From the NCBI GenBank assembly GCA_003452655.1, contig DMNR01000019.1, positions 3,458 to 10,132 on the forward strand: DNA of 6,675 nt. Reading direction: 5' to 3'. The number at the start of each line of letters is the position of its first letter. Positions within the stretch are counted from its first letter, which is position 1. This document shows positions 5,454 to 6,675 of the stretch, piece after piece. The notes under the pieces are model-generated. The model saw only the letters and a list, made by a program, of their open reading frames with translations. It did no database searches and was not told where the DNA came from. The translations under genes and the position numbers were made by a program. The stretch comes from Actinomycetota bacterium. GTDB taxonomy: Bacteria > Actinomycetota > Actinomycetes > S36-B12 > UBA10799.

Positions 5454-6467
5454 CTACGGCTTGAGCGGTCCGGTCCCGTACGTGCGGGGCGGGGGCTGTC
5501 CTGGCCCAGGCTGGCTAGACGGCGGCGCTGCTGCCGGTCCTGCAGGTGTCGCACCGCCGCCAACAACGGGCATGCGAATCCCGGCTCGGTCAAAGGTGAC
5601 CTTCAGTCGTTCGCGCAGGATTCGTGTCACCGCGACCTGTTGCTCTGGAGCCGCCTTTGCGGTCACCCGGATCGTCACTGCCTCGCCACTGACCGATTCC
5701 ACGCCTGCGAATTTGGGTTTGTCGAGCAGCATTGAGTCATACAGCGGGTCTTGGTCCATGTCCTCGGCGACGGACTCGACGAGTTGCTTGATCCGATCGA
5801 GGTCCTCGTCGTATGACACCGGGAGATCGACGATCGCCAGCGTCCATCCTTGAGAACGGTTGGCGACTCTGAGAACTTCGCCATTGCGTACGTACCAAAC
5901 CACGCCAGACATGTCTCGCAAGCGCGTGATGCGCAGAGTCACATCTTCTACCGTGCCTACGACCGGCCCAAGGTCGACGACGTCGCCAACCCCATATTGG
6001 TCTTCAAGGATGAGAAAGATTCCCGAAAGGTAATCCTTCACCAGGCTCTGGGCGCCGAAACCGAGGGCGACACCGATCACACCCGCGCTCGCCAACAGTG
6101 GCGTGATGTTGATTTCGAGCTGGGCGAGGACGAGCAGAATCCCGATGCAGACGATGAATGCGGTTGTCACTGAGCGCAGCAGCGAGGCGATTGCCTCGGC
6201 ACGAGCGCGCCGTCGTTGCGACATCAAGACCGCGCTGAGGTCTGTCGTGTGCTGCGTTCGGCGAGCGACAGTGAGGCGGTCTGACTCGGCCTTGTTGACG
6301 AGCTTCTTAGTTACTCGTTTGATCATCGACGTGAGGATTAGCCACGAGATGATGCAGCTCGCGATGATGATCAGAATCTTGAGCGGGATCCCAACGAGGG
6401 TTTGAAAGGCGTTCTGCCAGTCGATCTCCGCAGCAAGGTTCGATTGCCCGACGCTCGACCCAAACAC
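5454..6467 (-). CDS. MscS-family mechanosensitive ion channel
   Basis: This is a 337-residue inner-membrane channel of the small-conductance MscS family, which opens under membrane tension to release solutes on osmotic downshock. There are three hydrophobic segments: about 25-48 (ILIIIASCIISWLILTSMI), about 99-118 (TAFIVCIGILLVLAQL) and the Gly/Ala-rich pore helix about 122-150 (LLASAGVIGVALGFGAQSLV). Next come the FLILEDQYGVGDVVD beta-domain entry (151-165), VGTVEDVTLRITRLRD (170-185) and the cytoplasmic alpha/beta domain up to about residue 300. The last 37 residues form a Gly/Pro-rich, presumably disordered tail. A basic loop (SQRRRARAE) links segments 1 and 2. GTG 6467 is the first codon after an in-frame TAA, and no other ATG or GTG occurs before the end of segment 1, so the start is well fixed. 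GGGGAG at 6483-6478, overlapping the end of the upstream gene, may serve as ribosome binding site and suggests translational coupling. The globin gene follows after 59 bases. Confidence 0.93.
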   Translation of the reverse strand: MFGSSVGQSNLAAEIDWQNAFQTLVGIPLKILIIIASCIISWLILTSMIKRVTKKLVNKAESDRLTVARRTQHTTDLSAVLMSQRRRARAEAIASLLRSVTTAFIVCIGILLVLAQLEINITPLLASAGVIGVALGFGAQSLVKDYLSGIFLILEDQYGVGDVVDLGPVVGTVEDVTLRITRLRDMSGVVWYVRNGEVLRVANRSQGWTLAIVDLPVSYDEDLDRIKQLVESVAEDMDQDPLYDSMLLDKPKFAGVESVSGEAVTIRVTAKAAPEQQVAVTRILRERLKVTFDRAGIRMPVVGGGATPAGPAAAPPSSQPGPGQPPPRTYGTGPLKP

Positions 6468-6474
6468 TTAGCTC

Positions 6475-6675
6475 TCACTCCCCATCTGTGGCGTCAGGAT
6501 CTTCGGGCCGCAATCCGGTCGCGGATGCCATGAACGCCAGTACATCTGCTGACAACTCCACGCTACGTGACACCGAACGTGCTCCGTGGCCAACATTCGC
6601 TTCGTTACGGATCAATATCGGCGCATCTGCCGCAGTCGCCCACTGCAGGGCTGCGCACATCTTGCGTGCGTGCAT
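6475..6675 (-). CDS. Prolyl oligopeptidase-like serine peptidase (S9 family), C-terminal end only
   Basis: Only the last 66 residues are inside the window, and the gene continues beyond base 6675. The fragment HARKMCAALQWA, then PILIRNEANVGHGARSVSRS and the helix VELSADVLAFMASATGL, resembles the C-terminus of the S9A alpha/beta-hydrolase domain. The His of VGHGA (visible residue 30) would be the catalytic His of the Ser-Asp-His triad. The Ser and Asp lie outside the window. Such enzymes cleave short peptides after proline, usually in the cytoplasm or, with a signal peptide, outside it; the N-terminus is not visible. The ATG at 6675 is most likely an internal Met. The stop TGA (6477-6475) is followed seven bases later by the GTG of the channel gene, so the two are probably in one operon. 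Another S9 peptidase, such as oligopeptidase B, is possible. Confidence 0.75.
   Translation of the reverse strand: MHARKMCAALQWATAADAPILIRNEANVGHGARSVSRSVELSADVLAFMASATGLRPEDPDATDGE

Noticed and set aside
5431..5853. A plus-strand reading frame opposite the channel gene
   Set aside because: The translation is low-complexity Ser/Arg/Pro sequence with no domain, and the minus-strand MscS frame explains the region fully.

Overview
The window looks like an ordinary chromosomal stretch of a moderately to highly GC-rich actinobacterium (Actinomycetota). The evidence is the GC-rich codon choice, the frequent GTG starts, a group II truncated haemoglobin closely resembling mycobacterial GlbO as I recall it, and an ssb-like gene next to ettA, a pairing I recall from mycobacteria and streptomycetes. 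I cannot name the genus. There are eight protein-coding genes, two of them cut by the window edges. I see no tRNA, rRNA, CRISPR array, insertion sequence, prophage gene or defence gene, and no gap over about 160 bases between genes.

Layout. Positions 1-1955 (+) hold the 3' part of a phosphoketolase gene followed 20 bases later by an acetate kinase gene. Together they form the bypass that splits xylulose-5-P or fructose-6-P to acetyl-phosphate and then converts acetyl-phosphate to acetate with ATP formation. Positions 1956-2111 are the longest intergenic stretch. They carry four same-strand DnaA-box-like 9-mers and smaller direct repeats, just upstream of a short single-stranded-DNA-binding protein gene (2112-2519) with a good ribosome binding site. 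Next comes ettA (2554-4224), encoding an ABC-F translation factor with both ATPase sites intact, and then a conserved-looking protein of unknown function (4260-4949).

From 4963 onward the genes lie on the minus strand and converge on the plus-strand block with only 13 bases between stop codons. In transcription order they are the C-terminal end of a prolyl oligopeptidase-like serine peptidase (window edge to 6475), a small-conductance mechanosensitive channel of the MscS family (6467-5454) and a truncated haemoglobin (5394-4963). The peptidase and channel genes are 7 bases apart, and the channel and globin genes 59 bases apart, so co-transcription is plausible.

How it fits together. Most products are housekeeping or stress-buffering: carbon overflow and energy (xfp-ackA), DNA maintenance (ssb), ribosome energy sensing (ettA), osmotic release (mscS) and oxygen or redox handling (globin). 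I found no convincing undescribed system. The items most worth a second look are the DnaA-box-like cluster before ssb, the tail-less SSB paralogue, substitutions in the nucleotide-binding loops of the acetate kinase, and the unknown protein after ettA.
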